From Macrothele yani (lineage: Eukaryota > Arthropoda > Arachnida > Araneae > Macrothelidae): 64,000 nucleotides of DNA. The translations under genes and the position numbers were made by a program. The stretch covers positions 44,587,336 to 44,651,335 of the forward strand of contig CM077006.1 of the NCBI GenBank assembly GCA_039090855.1. The letters are read 5' to 3'. Of the stretch, positions 54,956-64,000 are shown piece by piece. Every line of letters starts with the position of its first letter. The stretch's first letter is position 1. Under the pieces are notes generated by a model. That model was not told the origin of the DNA. It saw only the letters and a list, made by a program, of their open reading frames with translations, and made no database searches.

Positions 54956-55472
54956 ACTGTCGTAAGCGACTACAATAGGCAAGCGAGTATCAAAGCTGAA
55001 CCTTGCGTGATTTCGCAAGAAGGTTGTTTGGTCGAAAAATATTTGATGACGAAAGTAAAAACACGATCTAAAAACCTACACATCAACAATTAGCTCATGA
55101 TTATTTGATGATTACTACATTTAATCACTGGTTAAAAACTCATGACTAGCTGAAGTGGTGGTATTTACAATGGCAAGAACTTTCGACCTTAGTAAAGGTC
55201 ATCTTCTGGCCAACAACCTCCACAAGAACACTAGACTGACATTAAATACATATGTCAGATGACCTAGATTGATGCATGCGCAGATCAACAAAATGGCATA
55301 CGTTGCGAAGTTCGAAAAAGTTCAAGGAAGAAGGGGGCGGAGGAAAGGGAAGGGGATCGAAAGTAGTTTAGTAACACGATTAAAATATGGGAGTAAATCA
55401 TTCAATAAATTTAAGCAAGCAGTGAGGATATCTGAAGGTAACTCATCATTACAACATACCTTCCGATTTAAA

Positions 55473-56971
55473 TACACTGGTGCGCAAAAATTAAGGACGA
55501 AGAGGAGAAATTAGCATGACAGCGGAACGAGCAGGCACAACGGACCGAAAGACCACTCAGGAGATAGACTAGGGTCCGGTACGGTAGGGCATGTGCATAT
55601 ATGCAGCATGACGTAGGGAGGGTCGGAAGGGTATAAAGCGCACGTGCGGTGTACGCTTAGCAATTCTGTGAAAGTTATTGCACGGTGTACATCGGTTTTA
55701 ACGACGTCAGGTCGCTGCCACCGTGTGATATGGCCAACACGCAATCCAGTAGATGACATCTGGATGACTTTACCCTAGGTCGCGTCATTGGGAAGTTGGA
55801 AGAAGGTCGAAGTGTGACTAGTGTGGACGAGGAGTTCGGGATCGCTCACAGCATCGTTTCACAAGCTTGGCGAGCATTTCAAACTACAGGAACAGCTGCG
55901 GCGAACGACCGGTATATTGTCGTACAGGCGAGAAGAGACAGACGGCAGACAGCGGGAGAAATCGCAAGGCACATTCAACAGACAACTGGACGTCCGTTAT
56001 CGCGTTTTACCGTGGCCAGGAGGCTGCACAAAGGTGGTCTATCTGCACGACGACCAGTACGGTGTGTGCCATTAACGCCTGCTCATCGGAGACGGCGGTT
56101 TCTATGGTGCCAGGAACACAAAAACTGGACACATCAGCAATGGGGTCGAGTTCTCTTTACGGATGAGAGCCGAATTAGTCTGAAGAGCGATTCTGGACGT
56201 ATACACATCTGGAGAGAGCAGGGAACACGCAATCACACCTCCAACATCATCGAAAGGGACCGGTTTGGAGGTGGCGGAGTTCTCGTTTGGGGTGGTATCA
56301 TGCTTGCTAGCCGTACTGACCTCTACATCTTCCAAGGAGGTTCAGTCATTGGTGTCCGCAATTGTACCGAGGTTCTCCTGCCTCACGTGTGTCTGTTTAG
56401 AGGTGCTGTGGGTCCTGAGTTCCTCTTCATGGACGACAACGCTACACCTCATCGTACAGTGGCTGTCGCAGAGCTGTTGGCAACGCATGGAATGGCCCGG
56501 AAGGTCCCCGGACCTAAATACAATCGAACACGTGTGGGACCTTCTCGGGAGACGCTTGGCAGCACGTCACCAGCCGCCAGCAACGATTCCGCAGCTGCGA
56601 TTGGCGCTACAAGAGGAACGGGGCCGCGATGCCTCAACAGCTCCTTGACAACCTCGTCCTCATGATGGACAGACGTTGAAAATCCTGCAACGCAGTCAGG
56701 GGTGATCATATCCCCTACTAAAGACTGGATTTTTCTTGGCAGCCGCCTGTCACATGAACGTTTCTGTTTTCTGTGTGGTTGTGCTCGAAGCTACCTTTTC
56801 AATAAAGTGCCTTTGTATCCTTTGGATTCCTTGTTTGGACGGTTTTGCACACTTGTCCCATATTCTTACATCTTGGGGATATTTTGGTATGATTTGAGTC
56901 GATGTGGAGCACTTCTGCACGACGTTACATTCGAAAAACCGTCTCGTCCTTAATGTTTGCACGCCAGTGTA
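55473..56971 (+). mobile_element. Tc1-like transposon F, nearly complete
   Basis: 1.5 kb with ends TACACTGGTGCGCAAAAATT (55473) and, complemented, TACACTGGCGTGCAAACATT (56971), both followed by AAGGACGA. It sits at TA in the left arm of the foldback element, whose arm continues on the other side. Confidence 0.92.
55730..56721 (+). pseudogene. Tc1-like transposase (element F)
   Basis: The start is taken at ATG 55730 (MANTQSSR), in frame with the rest, although a TGA follows at 55754-55756. First HTH: EEFGIAHSIVSQAWRAFQTT. Second HTH: GRPLSRFTVARRLHKGGL then SARRPVRCVPLTPAHRRRR. Catalytic region: VLFTDESRISL (first Asp), GVLVWGGIML, FMDDNATPHRTVAVAELL (second Asp). The last block MEWPGRSPDLNTIEHVW (Glu) is in a shifted frame after a small deletion near 56480. 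The C-terminus runs to TAA 56719-56721. Length and order are those of a complete Tc1 transposase (about 330 residues). With only a few lesions it is the best preserved DNA-transposon gene here. Confidence 0.88.
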
Positions 56972-58039
56972 GATACATAAACTTTCTACAAGAAGAGGCG
57001 CAGTCTTAGAGTTTGGTGAAGCCAGGATTCGAACCGCATTCCACTGAAGAATGTGTAAACCTCTGTGCACACAGCGAGCAAGTGCGATAGTGGTAGCTGA
57101 GGTTTTCAGATCTTATATATGTTCAGATAAAAAGAGTCTGAACTGTCCTTAACGTGGACCCGATGTAATAACAGTCTGCATTAGTAGAAGAAACTGCTTT
57201 CAAAGGTACCCAATATATGCCATGTTGAAATTTAATTTGTTTCTTATCTCGGTCACTTCTTAGAAGAGAAAATAAATTACGAGTCTTGTCTCCAAAATCA
57301 TATACCAGCTTCTCTGCACAATATTCTGAGGTTCAAAAAACTATGAGGTCGATAATCCAAAAATCCCGTATAAGTCAAAGTCTGGCGGTCCCTTTGCAGA
57401 GTGGAACAGTTAAGACGGCTATGCCTACGAAGGAGAGAGTAAATAGTACTTTTAGGGTATCCGAAAGATCCCGCTATATCGAAAATTCTTGACAGTTCCA
57501 GAAAATTTTCAGTGAAATGAGGTTCGGATCCTGGCTTCACCAAACTCTAAGACTGCAACTCTTCTTGTAGAAAGTTTATGCATCTCTTGAAATCGAAGGA
57601 TATGTGATAACGATGAGTTACCTTCAGATATACCCACTGCTTGGTTAAATTTATTGGATGATTTACTCTCATATCATAATTGTGTTACAAAACTACTTTC
57701 GATCCCCCCTCCCTTCTCCCCGCCTTCCTTGAACTTTTTCGAACTTTGTAACGTATGTTATTTTGTTGGCCTGCGCATGTATCAATCTACGTCATCTGAC
57801 ACATGTATTTAATGTCAGCCCAGTGTTCTTGTGGAGGTTGTTGTCCTGAAGATGACCTTTAGTTAGGTCGAAAGTCCTTGCCATTGTAAATACCACCACT
57901 TTAGCTAGTCATGACTTTTTAACCAGTCATTAAATGTAGTAACCATCAAGTAATCATGAGCTAAATGTATGTTTTTAGATCGTGTTTTTACTTTCGTCGT
58001 GGAATATTTTACTGTCAACTCAACACAAATTTTATACTG

Positions 58040-58640
58040 CTTCGGTAATTCATATCGTTGTTTGCTCGGATGAATCTGGTTCCCTGTTGCACCTTATGTG
58101 CGTGTGCGTCGTTCACTTGGGGAACAGTTGGAACCAGGATGCACCCTGCGACGAAAACAAGTCGGTGGAGGAAGTGTAATGTGTTGAGCAATGTTCTGCT
58201 GGGAAACCCTTGGTCCAGTTATTCATGCAGAGGAAACTGTGACGTCTACCACCTATCTAAACATCATTGCAGACCAAGTACCTTCTTTCATCGTAACGGC
58301 AATTCCCTCTTGTAGTGCTTTCTATCAGCAGATAATGCGCCATGCCACACTGTCCAGGTTGTTCGAGAGTGGTTCGCAGAAAATAAGGAAGACTTCCAAG
58401 TATTTCTATAGCCTGCAAATTCCCCAGATATCAATCCAGTTGAGCATCTGTGGTTTATATTGGAACAGCAAATCCCATCTACAGCGGCTCAACCACGTAA
58501 CTTACAGGAGTCAAAGAATCTCCTAGTAACGTGTTAGTACCAAATGTAACAATGATACCTTTAGAAATGTTGTAGCCTCCATCTTCGCCGGGTAAGAGCT
58601 GTTTTGGCGGCACATGGAGGACCTACATCATATTAGGCAG
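58040..58640 (+). pseudogene. Tc1-like transposase C-terminal half (element G)
   Basis: Reads ADNAPCHTVQVVREWFAENK (second Asp, near 58333), then VFL-stop-PANSPDINPVEHLW (Glu region). After some decay it ends RRVRAVLAAHGGPTSY-stop at 58585-58636, followed by the 3' inverted-repeat sequence GGCAGGTGGTCATAATG. The 5' half is degraded and partly unreadable upstream. Its last codons plus 3' end are the seed of the satellite that follows. Confidence 0.78.
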
Positions 58641-60898
58641 GTGGTCATAATGCTTTGGCTCTTCGGTGTATATCCGGGTAACAGCTATTTTGGTAGCGCA
58701 TGGAGGACAGTATCATTTTAGGCAGGTGGTGATAATGTCTTGGCTCTTCGGTGTACATCCGGGTAAGAGCTGTTTTGGCGGCACGTGGAGGACCAACATC
58801 ATATTAGGCAGGTGGTCATAATGTTTTGTCTCTTCGGTGTATATCCGGCTAAGAGCTGATTTGGTGGCACGTGGAGGACCAACAACATATTAGGCAGGTG
58901 GTCACAATGCTTTGGCTCTTCAGTGTATATCCGGGTAAGAGCTGTTTTGGCTGCACGTGGAGGATCAACATCATATTAGGCACGTAGTCATAATGTTTTG
59001 GTTCTTCGGTGTATATCCGGGTAAGAGTTGTTTTGGCAGCACGTGGAGGATCAACATCATATTAGGCAGGTGGTCATAATGTTTTGGCTCTTCGGTGCAT
59101 ATCCGAGTAAAGGCTGCTTTGGTAGCGCATGGAGGACAACATCATATTAGGCAGGTGGTCATAATGTTTTGTCTCTTCGGTGTATATCCGGGTAAGAGCT
59201 GTTTTAGCGGCACGTGGAGGACCAACAACATATTAGGCAGGTGGTCACAATGCTTTGGCTCTTCAGTGTATATCCGGGTAAGAGCTGTTTCGGCGGCACG
59301 TGGAGGACTAACATCATATTAGGCACGTAGTCATAATGTTTTGGTTCTTCGGTGTATATCCGGGTAAGAGTTGTTTTGGCAGCACGTGGAGGATCAACAT
59401 CATATTAGGCAGGTGGTCATAATGTTTTGGCTCTTCGGTGTATATCCGAGTAAAGGCTGCTTTGGCAGCGCATGGAGGACAACATCATATTAGGCAGGTG
59501 GTCATAATGTTTTGTCTCTTCGGTGTATATCCGGCTAAGAGCTGTTTTGGTGGCACGTGGAAGACTAACATCATATTAGGCACGTAGCCATAATGTTTTG
59601 GTTCTTCGGTGTATATCCGGGTAAGAGTTGTTTTGGCAGCACGTGGAGGATCAACATCATATTAGACAGGTGGTCATAATGTTTTGGCTCTTCGGTGTAT
59701 ATCCGAGTAAAGGCTGCTTTGGCAGCGCATGGAGGACAACATCATATTAGGCAGGTGGTCATAATGTTTTGTCTCTTCGGTGTATATCCGGCTAAGAGCT
59801 GTTTTGGTGGCACGTGGAAGACTAACATCATATTAGGCACGTAGCCATAATGTTTTGGTTCTTCGGTGTATATCCGGGTAAGAGTTGTTTTGGCAGCACG
59901 TGGAGGATCAACATCATATTAGGCAGGTGGTCATAATGTTTTGGCTCTTCGGTGTATATCCGAGTAAAGGCTGCTTTGGCAGCGCATGGAGGACAACATC
60001 ATATTAGGCAGGTGGTCATAATGTTTTGTCTCTTCGGTGTATATCCGGCTAAGAGCTGATTTGGTGGCACGTGGAGGACCAACAACATATTAGGCAGGTG
60101 GTCACAATGCTTTGGCTCTTCAGTGTATATCCGGGTAAGAGCTGTTTTGGCGGCACGTGGAGGACCAACATCATATTAGGCAGGTGGTCATAATGTTTTG
60201 GCTCTTCGGTGTATATCCGGCTAAGAGCTGTTTTGGTGGCACGTGGAAGACTAACATCATATTAGGCACGTAGTCATAATGTTTTGGTTCTTCGGTGTAT
60301 ATCCGGGTAAGAGTTGTTTTGGCAGCACGTGGAGGATCAACATCATATTAGGCAGGTGGTCATAATGTTTTGGCTCTTCGGTGTATAACCGAATAAAGGC
60401 TGCTTTGGCAGCGCATGGAGGACAACATCATATTAGGCAGGTGGTCATAATGTTTTGTCGCTTCGGTGTATATCCGGCTAAGAGCTGATTTGGTGGCACG
60501 TGGAGGACCAACAACATATTAGGCAGGTGGTCACAATGCTTTGGCTCTTCAGTGTATATCCGGGTAAGAGCTGTTTTGGCGGCACGTGGAGGACCAACAT
60601 CATATTAGGCAGGTGGTCATAATGTTTTGGCTCTTCGGTGTATATCCGGCTAAGAGCTGTTTTGGTGGCACGTGGAAGACTAACATCATATTAGGCACGT
60701 AGTCATAATGTTTTGGTTCTTCGGTGTATATCCGGGTAAGAGTTGTTTTGGCAGCACGTGGAGGATCAACATCATATTAGGCAGGTGGTCATAATGTTTT
60801 GGCTCTTCGGTGTATATCCGAGTAAAGGCTGCTTTGGCAGCGCATGGAGGACAACATCATATTAGGCAGGTGGTCATAATGTTTTGGCTCTTCAGAGT
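58567..60898 (+). repeat. ~86-bp satellite made from a Tc1 3' end, about 27 units
   Basis: Each unit is TATCCGGGTAAGAGCTG plus TTTTGGCGGCACGTGGAGGA plus CCAACATCATATTAGGCAGG plus TGGTCATAATGTTTTGGCTC plus TTCGGTG. The first half encodes VRAVLAARGGPTSY-stop of the Tc1 transposase, and the second is the transposon 3' inverted repeat. Subtypes recur in order: the GCATGGAGGACAACATC unit lies at about 59128, 59471, 59729, 59986, 60414 and 60842. This gives 3-unit (257-258 bp) and 5-unit (428 bp) higher-order repeats. Confidence 0.95.
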
Positions 60899-61935
60899 GG
60901 GACATTACAAACGTTTCTGAGTACATTTCCATAAAAGCTTAATCTACTAAAGCGCAAATAAAGCTTAACGATTTTCACAAATCACTGTTTCCATCCCTTG
61001 CGTTAAACAATGCAATATAAATGGAATGAAAATTATTCTTAAAACGAGGTGAAAATTAACTGTATCGGCAAATTTCGTGTAATTCATAAAATTAACAAAC
61101 AAATGGAAACTTTCAAATACGGTCCTCTGAATAATCACGTTCTTTCATGTAAAGTATTCCATTTATTTTTATTCCTAATTTTCGAATAATTTGCCATACG
61201 ATTAACTCCCCGATCATGATTTTTTTACGTGGGTTTAGGACATTTTACAAGTACGAAATATTTAGCGGTAAGTCTTTTTCTGTCAGCATGGGAGTGTTAG
61301 AAGATATTTATCTACGGCGACAACGATAATTAGCTAGAGCTGCAAAATATTGTTCACAGAAAATCGTTCTTTGTATTGAAGAGCTAGTCAAAAACGTTAA
61401 GAGCTTTTCATCGTTTTATTGGCCTACGCTGCAATCGTGTACATTGTGATCTGAAAGGCGCAATCGAGACGGCTAAATTAGTTCATTGCTTATGAGTCGT
61501 CGAGAAACGCTATCCCCTTTGAGCTACGAAAGAAAAACTGGTACAAACACAAGAGTCTAGAAAGGCAGAGAGGGAGATGTCGCAGGATAGTGTGTGAAAT
61601 TCACAATTTTGCCGGTGACAGAGATTGAATCAGCATCCTTCCGCTCCGGAGCCGCTTTCCCAGTTAAGGTACACCAACAGAATTTATCGCTGCAATTTGC
61701 TGTCTTGACATGTGTTTCACCTCTGTAGTACGTCATAGGTGGTTTGAGAAGGAACACTTTTTCGGGTCTTTGGACTAGGACAGCAAAACGGAATGAAAAA
61801 TTGCATAGAATTAGAGAGTAAATACGAAAGAGTGAATAGCCTGGAAATTGAATAAGCAGTGAGAGGACAAAAACATGAAGTTATAATTTACTAAGACCAG
61901 GACAACCTGCAAGCATGAGGTAAAGCAAAAAAAAA
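60899..61935. other. Stretch without recognised gene
   Basis: AT-rich. On the minus strand near 61620-61690 a GATTCAATCTCTGTC segment resembles a B box and may belong to an old SINE, but no A box or family match was found. Confidence 0.4.
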
Positions 61936-62054
61936 AAAAACACTGTCTGACAGAAAAAATGCCACACCATGAAGGAGTGCTCGGAAACAGACAAAACTGC
62001 TCACACATATAACCAAGTAGGTCCTGTACCAATGATTTAATTGCCACATACAGA

Positions 62055-63813
62055 CTAGGCCTCAGTGGCCGAATATACAGGATTATCAATAAGGAGCGTG
62101 GCCCTCCTTTTGGGCGATACAGCGTTGAATCCGACGTGGCATCGAGGCAATGAGAGTCCGAATAGAGTCATGGGGTATCTTGGACCATGTGATGTTGATC
62201 CGAGTCCACAGTTCGTCTTCATTTTGCGGGATGGGAGGGTACTCGACCGACGTTCAGTCGTGTTCCACAGATGCTTGATGGGCGAGAGGTTAGGGGATCG
62301 TGCTGGCCACGGAAGCATCCGCACACCGTGTAAAGCATTCAGGCTGATCCGAGCGGTATGTGGCCGGGCGTTATTCTGTTGAAAAATGACGTTTGGGATA
62401 CCCTGCAGATACGGTAGTGCCACGGGCCGCAGCACTACATCAACAGAGCAGCGTGCCGTTAATGTGCCCGTATTGCGTACCAGCGGTGTACGGCTGTTGG
62501 GCTGATAGCACCCACACCATGATTTCACGTTGCCGGACCGTGTGGTGCTCTGTAACCGGGGCTTCCATATTTATCAGAAGCGAAATTCTGTAGCCATTTT
62601 TAGAGATAGTGAATTGTACTCATTTTCTTTCAATTCCCGCCATTTGGATGGGATGGGCAGCGAACAGGCAAAGTACTTTTTTCTCACGCGTCGCAGCAGA
62701 GGGGGTGTTAGATTTATAGTTTCGTCGATGTGAGAAGAATGAAACTGGACATTATTGCTTTTCAGCTGTCCCAAGAAAAGCGGCGAAGGAAGTAGAGGGG
62801 GCCAGCGAGCCAATTAATGAATCTTGCGTTTTTCGGAGAGGAGGCATCTGAGGGTGTAGCAGAGGGAACACGGTGGCAGAAAGTCGGCGAGGCAAGAGAT
62901 CTTTAGCGGGGGTGCATTATCTTCGGGGAAAAAAGGGAAGGAGGAAGGAATGAGGCCGATGATGAGAGAGACGGAAGAAGATTATGAGGGGTTAATATAT
63001 AGAAAGAAAGGAGATGAGAACAAGGGTTAAAGACATTCCCCGTAACATCTGAAAAAAAGTCTTGCTCACTGCAAAATTTAGCCTCAGTCGATTCACTGTT
63101 CTATACTTTGTATTGTATTCATCTGCTCCAGTTGGGAGAATTACGGATTATACCACCCATACCGAACTTACTGCAAAGGAAGCATCAAACGAACCCTCCA
63201 CACAGGGCGCTGTAATAGAACTCAGCACCAAGCTCTGTAACAGCTCCACAAAGGCGAAGGAATCCGCCCATTGGCCACGTTGCCTCCAGACTCTCACAGG
63301 GAGATCATCCGTGGTATGACAGAACTGCGATTCGTCGATGAACACCACAACACTGTTCCATTCGGCACCCCACACAGCTCTGGGGCGACACCATGCCAAG
63401 CGGTGACGGCGATGGCTCGCTGTTAAGGGTAGCCTTCGCAACGGACGGGTGGACAGCAAACCAGCCGCAGCCAATCGGCGCGACACTGTCCGCGTCGATA
63501 TCGGAGCATTCAAGCCTCCCCGTACACTCCGCAAAATGTCGCCCGTTGTAGCCTGTGGGTCCGCTATGGCATGTCGTCGGATGCGACGATCGGTGTGCTC
63601 GGACGTCCGTCTCCGTGCTGCTGTCCCCCTATGATGTTGCAGAGATCCTTCCTGGGACCACGGTCTCCAAATGTGACCGACGGTTATGATATCACCTTGC
63701 GTTTCTTACGCAATAAGACGCAAGGACCATCCTGCGGTACGAAGGCCTGCGATAGTACTTCTCGTGAACTCATCCGTTTGACGAAATCGCGTACGACGGC
63801 ATCTTAACGGCAT
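62055..63813 (-). pseudogene. Tc1-like transposase (element H)
   Basis: Starts MPLRCRRTRFRQTDEF at 63813. HTH parts: GWSLRLIA-stop, then STRTVSRRLAAAGLLS. First-Asp block VVVFIDESQF keeps Asp and Glu but with an extra Ile. The frame is interrupted by the 675-bp insert just after ADSFAFVE. It resumes as RNTGTLTARCSVDVVLRPVA, FQQNNARPHTARISL (second catalytic Asp replaced by Asn) and SPNLSPIKHLW (Asp and Glu replaced). Stops and a C-terminal frameshift follow. It is more decayed at the catalytic residues than element B. Confidence 0.85.
62557..63231. mobile_element. 675-bp unclassified insert with 10-bp TSD
   Basis: Flanked by exact GCTCTGTAAC copies (62547-62556 and 63232-63241) inside the transposase gene. 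Element B shows the uninterrupted sequence at the matching place. The insert begins CGGGGCTTCCATATT and ends ACTCAGCACCAA, is purine-rich in the middle (62830-63030) and has no recognised gene, inverted ends or A tail. Confidence 0.8.
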
Positions 63814-64000
63814 TGGCACCTCTTGTTCGTTCTCCAGACACGGTTATAACAGAACCACTCAACAACGTCTCGACTGATGGCCTCACAGGCTGGTTGTCCG
63901 CTTATATTCTGCGCGCCGCTCGTGCGATCGGCTTGCAAATGCAGTCATTTGCATAACTTGTACGTGTGCACCCACCCTGCAATTTGCATGACGTTTCGTT

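Larger units (their letters stand above)
55036..57996. mobile_element. Long inverted-repeat (foldback) element
   Basis: The left arm (55036-55472, continuing at 56972-57075) is the reverse complement of the right arm (57490-57996). Examples: GACGAAAGTAAAAACACGAT at 55044 against its complement at about 57980; TGGCAAGAACTTTCGACCTT against its complement near 57868; CTTTCTACAAGAAGAGGCGC at 56980 against its diverged complement near 57560. The arms total about 540 bp and the centre (57076-57489) is unrelated. Tc1 F is inserted in the left arm. No gene of its own is recognised. Confidence 0.8.
61939..64000 (-). mobile_element. Tc1-like transposon H (same family as B), cut by window edge
   Basis: Left end AACACTGTCTGACAGAAAAA then ATGCCACACCATGAAGGA, as in element B. 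The right end lies beyond 64000. A 675-bp insert occupies 62557-63231. Compared with B the sequence is alignable throughout except for this insert. Confidence 0.88.

Noticed and set aside
54681..55018. Membrane-like repeat protein (CEPRLAWALG) on the minus strand
   Set aside because: Produced by the 108-bp tandem units, with frame changes between units and no start context.
58567..60898. CRISPR array
   Set aside because: The whole 86-bp unit repeats without variable spacers, the units encode a Tc1 C-terminus, and the window is eukaryotic.

Overview
The window is a repeat-dominated stretch of an animal nuclear genome, most likely an arthropod. I recognise no host protein-coding gene. Almost everything that can be identified is a transposable element or a tandem array grown from one. 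The signs are tRNA-headed SINEs with poly(A) tails and target-site duplications (TSDs), a low-density AT-rich background, many decayed Tc1-like elements, a DD34D mariner, hAT-like, pogo-like and THAP/P-element-like remnants, three kinds of LINE (L1/Tx1-like, RTE-like, I-like), and a small LTR element. The species cannot be named from the sequence.

Layout. 0-1.0 kb: 3' part of an RTE-like LINE (minus), running off the left edge. 3.7-4.7 kb: THAP-domain (P-element-type) remnant. 4.97-5.95 kb: SINE cluster in which two SINEs sit inside a third. 7.6-9.2 kb: an array of about 153 bp monomers (higher-order period about 457 bp), each carrying a motif very like the CTCF site. 9.74-24.07 kb: one SINE split by two complete, head-to-tail copies of a 7.0 kb L1/Tx1-like LINE. 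25.0-33.4 kb: Tc1-like elements, an internally deleted mariner-type element, a head-to-head SINE pair and a 584 bp LTR element with a tRNA-like sequence in each LTR. 34.3-37.3 kb: a 45 bp minisatellite and a long SINE-headed composite. 37.6-46.2 kb: hAT-like element, MITE, a Tc1 with amplified helix-turn-helix coding sequence, and an RTE-like LINE whose coding block has become a tandem array. 46.4-53.8 kb: mariner, more SINEs, an interrupted Tc1 and a pogo remnant. 55.0-60.9 kb: a long inverted-repeat element holding a nearly complete Tc1, then a 2.3 kb satellite made from the 3' end of another Tc1. 61.9-64.0 kb: a Tc1 broken by a 675 bp insert and cut by the window edge.

What links the parts. 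Insertions are repeatedly nested and can be ordered in time from TSDs. Three unrelated elements (Tc1 at 41.4 kb, RTE-like LINE at 43.8 kb, Tc1 at 58.6 kb) each show tandem amplification of a short internal segment. Most element genes are broken. The L1/Tx1-like pair is the least decayed. The two most unusual structures are the tandem LINE insertion in the tRNA-like head of a SINE, and the miniature LTR element carrying intact RNA polymerase III A- and B-box sequences in its LTRs. Assembly error in the long repeats cannot be excluded.
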